Of a DNA stretch of 64,000 nucleotides, positions 61,991 to 64,000 are shown piece by piece (positions within the stretch are counted from its first letter, which is position 1; each line of letters begins with the position of its first letter). The stretch covers positions 409,501 to 473,500 of the forward strand of contig CM057465.1 of the NCBI GenBank assembly GCA_030035585.1. The letters run 5' to 3'. A program made the position numbers and the translations under genes. This DNA comes from Dugong dugon. Taxonomy: Eukaryota; Chordata; Mammalia; Sirenia; Dugongidae. The notes beneath the pieces were generated by a model. It ran no database searches and had not been told where the DNA came from. It was given only the letters and a program-made list of their open reading frames with translations.

Positions 61991-64000
61991 TTTTTTTTTT
62001 TTTTAAATTGTACTTTAGTTGAAGGTTTACAGAACAAACTAGCTTCTCATTAAACAGTACACATACTGTTTTCTGACATTGGTTAGCAACCCCACAACAT
62101 GCCAACACTCTCCCTTCTTGACCTTGGGTTCCCTATTACCAGCTTTCCTGTCCCCTCCTGCCTTCTAGTCCTTGCGCCTGGGCTGGTGTGCCCCTTTAGT
62201 CCCATTTTGTTTTATGGGCCTGTCTAATCTTTGGCTGAAGGGTGAACTTCAGGAGTGACTTCATTACTGAGCTAAAAGGGCTTCCGGGGGCCATACTCTC
62301 GGGGTTTCTCCAGTCTCTGTCAGGCCAGTAAGTCTGGTCTTTTTTTGTGAGTTTGATTTTTGTTCTACATTTTTCTCCAGCTTTTTCCAGGGCCCTCTGT
62401 TGTGATCCCTGTCAGAGCAGTTGGTGATGGAGCCGGACACCATCTAGTTGGTCTGGACTCAGTCTGGTGACTAATCTTTCCCTTGTGTCTTTAGTTTTCT
62501 TCATTCTCCCTTGTTCCTGAGGGAGTGAGACCAGTGGAGAATCTTTAATGGCTGCTCACAAGCGTTTAAGGCCCCAGATGCTACTCAAAGTAGAATGTAG
62601 AACTTTGTCTTTATAAACTACGTTAAGCCAATGGAGCTAGATATTCCCCGAGACCATGGTCCCCACAGCCCTCAGCCCAGCAATTCAGTCCCTCAGGGAG
62701 TTTGGATGTGTCTATGGAGCTTCCATGACCTTGCTTGAACGAGTTGTGCTGGCTTCCCCAGTACTGTGTACTGTTTTGCCCTTCTTCAAAGTTACCACTT
62801 ATCTATTGTTTATTTAGTGTTTTCCCCCTCCCCACCCCTCCCCGCCCTCATAACCATCAGAGATTGTTTCTTTTTTGTGTGTAAACCTTTTCATGAGTTT
62901 TTATAGTAGTGATCTCATACGATGTTTGTCCTTTTGTGATTGACTTATTTCACTCAGCATAATGCCCTCCAGATTCATCCATGTTGTGAGATGCTCCACA
63001 GATTCATCATTGTTCTTTTTTGTTGCATAGTACTCCATTGTGTGTATGTACCATAGTTTATCTATTCATCTGTTGATGGGGGTCTAGGTTGTTTCCATCT
63101 TTTTGCTGTTGTGAACAATGCTGCAATGAACATGGGTGTGCATATGTCTATTTGTGTGACAGCTCTTATTTCTCTAGGATATATTCCTAGGACTAGGTTT
63201 GCTGGATCATATGGTATTTCTATTTCTAGCTTTCTAAGGAAGTTCCATATCGTTTTCCAAAATGTTTGTACCATTTTTCATTCCCACCAGCAGTGCATAA
63301 GAGTTCCCATCTTCCCACAGCCTCTCCAACATTTGTTATTTTCTGTTTTTTTGATTCATGCCAGTAATGCTGGGGTGAGACAGTATCTCATTGTGGTTTT
63401 CATTTGCATTTCTCTAATGGCTAGTGATCGTGAGCATTTCCTCATGTGTCTGTTGGCCGCTTGAATGTCTTCTTTGGTGAAGTGTCTGTTCATTTCCTTT
63501 GTCCATTTTTTAATTTGTTTATTCGTCTTTTTGTTGTAGAGGTGTTGGATTTTCCTATAGATTTAGAGATTAGATCTTTGTTGGATTTGTAATAGCCAAA
63601 ATTTTTTTCCAGTCTGTACATTCTCTTTTTACTCTTTTGGTGAAGTCTTTTTATGAGCTTAAGTGTTTAATTTTTAGAAGATCCCAGTTATCTAGCTTAT
63701 CTTCTGGAGGTTGTGTGTTGTTAGTTATGGTTTGTATCCTGTTAATGCTGTGTATTGGGGCCTCTAGAGTAGGTCCTGTTTTTTCTTCTAAGATCTGTAT
63801 AGTTTTTGGCTTTATACTTAGGTCTTTGATCCATTTTAAATTAGTTTTTGTGTATGGCATGAGGTATGGGTCCTGCTTCATTTTTTTGCAGATGTACATC
63901 CAGTTTTGCCAGCACCATTTGTTAAAAAGACTGTCTTTTCCCCATTTGATGGACTTTGGGCACTCGCCTAAGATCAGGTGACCGTAGGTGGATGGATTTA
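61991..64000 (-). mobile_element. L1 LINE 3' part, minus strand, cut by window end
   Basis: T tract (poly-A), then reversed 3' UTR, then the ORF2 C-terminus. The open stretch 63274-63062 (minus) reads LGIYPREIRAVTQIDICTPM and AALFTTAKRWKQP, and a further ORF2 piece at 63899-63651 has WIKDLSIKPKTIQILEEKTG. It is closely similar to 12624-14460. The 5' part continues beyond the window. Confidence 0.88.

Noticed and set aside
63062-63274. A 70-codon protein with LGIYPREIRAVTQIDICT
   Set aside because: It is the C-terminal end of L1 ORF2 in a truncated copy, not a host gene.

Overview
The window is mammalian nuclear DNA, and the repeat content points to an afrotherian, most likely an elephant. 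It carries tRNA-derived SINEs of the afrotherian 'ccctggtggcgcagtggttaagag' type, BovB-like RTE LINE fragments, young L1 copies with a lineage-specific 3' UTR, and MaLR-type LTR elements. The species call is inferred from repeat style and was not tested by a search.

Three genes can be supported, in the order and orientation of human 22q13.33. (1) Positions 24068 down to 4261, minus strand: the first five coding exons of MOV10L1, the germline piRNA-pathway RNA helicase. Only the N-terminal region before the helicase domain is here; the gene continues past the left edge. Its exon 1 lies in a GC-rich promoter of about 1.3 kb (23.2-24.5 kb). (2) Positions 31820 to 57569, plus strand: all eleven coding exons of MLC1, the astrocytic membrane protein, predicting 376 residues, with a 3' UTR to about 59545. 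MOV10L1 and MLC1 are divergent, with start codons 7.75 kb apart. (3) About 61.5 kb, plus strand: the probable translation start of TTLL8 (tubulin glycylase), downstream of a CpG-rich block at 60.5-61.1 kb.

Most of the remaining sequence is mobile. 0-2.1 kb: a MaLR internal region plus U3-R ending in an A tail, an inverted U3 fragment, and an L1 end. 5.3-9.7 kb: a half-L1-like (ORF1-only) segment followed by an L1 3' end. 10.26 kb: a solo LTR with a 6-bp target duplication. 17.1-18.2 kb: an RTE copy with an inverted 5' end. 18.5, 29.0 and 40.3 kb: three solo LTRs of one family. 24.6-26.4 kb: an old L1 broken by SINEs. 26.9-28.3 kb: a minisatellite. 37.9-40.1 kb: two young L1 3' ends with duplications. 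48.15 kb: a short R-only LTR retroposon. 62-64 kb: an L1 3' half running off the window.

No bacterial-type systems, CRISPR arrays, rRNA genes or functional tRNA genes were seen. The long open frames in the minisatellites and GC-rich blocks are composition artefacts. The observations most worth a second look are: an LTR R-region RNA retroposed by L1 machinery (48156-48381); a recurrent duplicated 3' end in one L1 subfamily; a G-rich tandem array next to MOV10L1 exon 1; and the fact that every MLC1 coding exon is a multiple of three bases.
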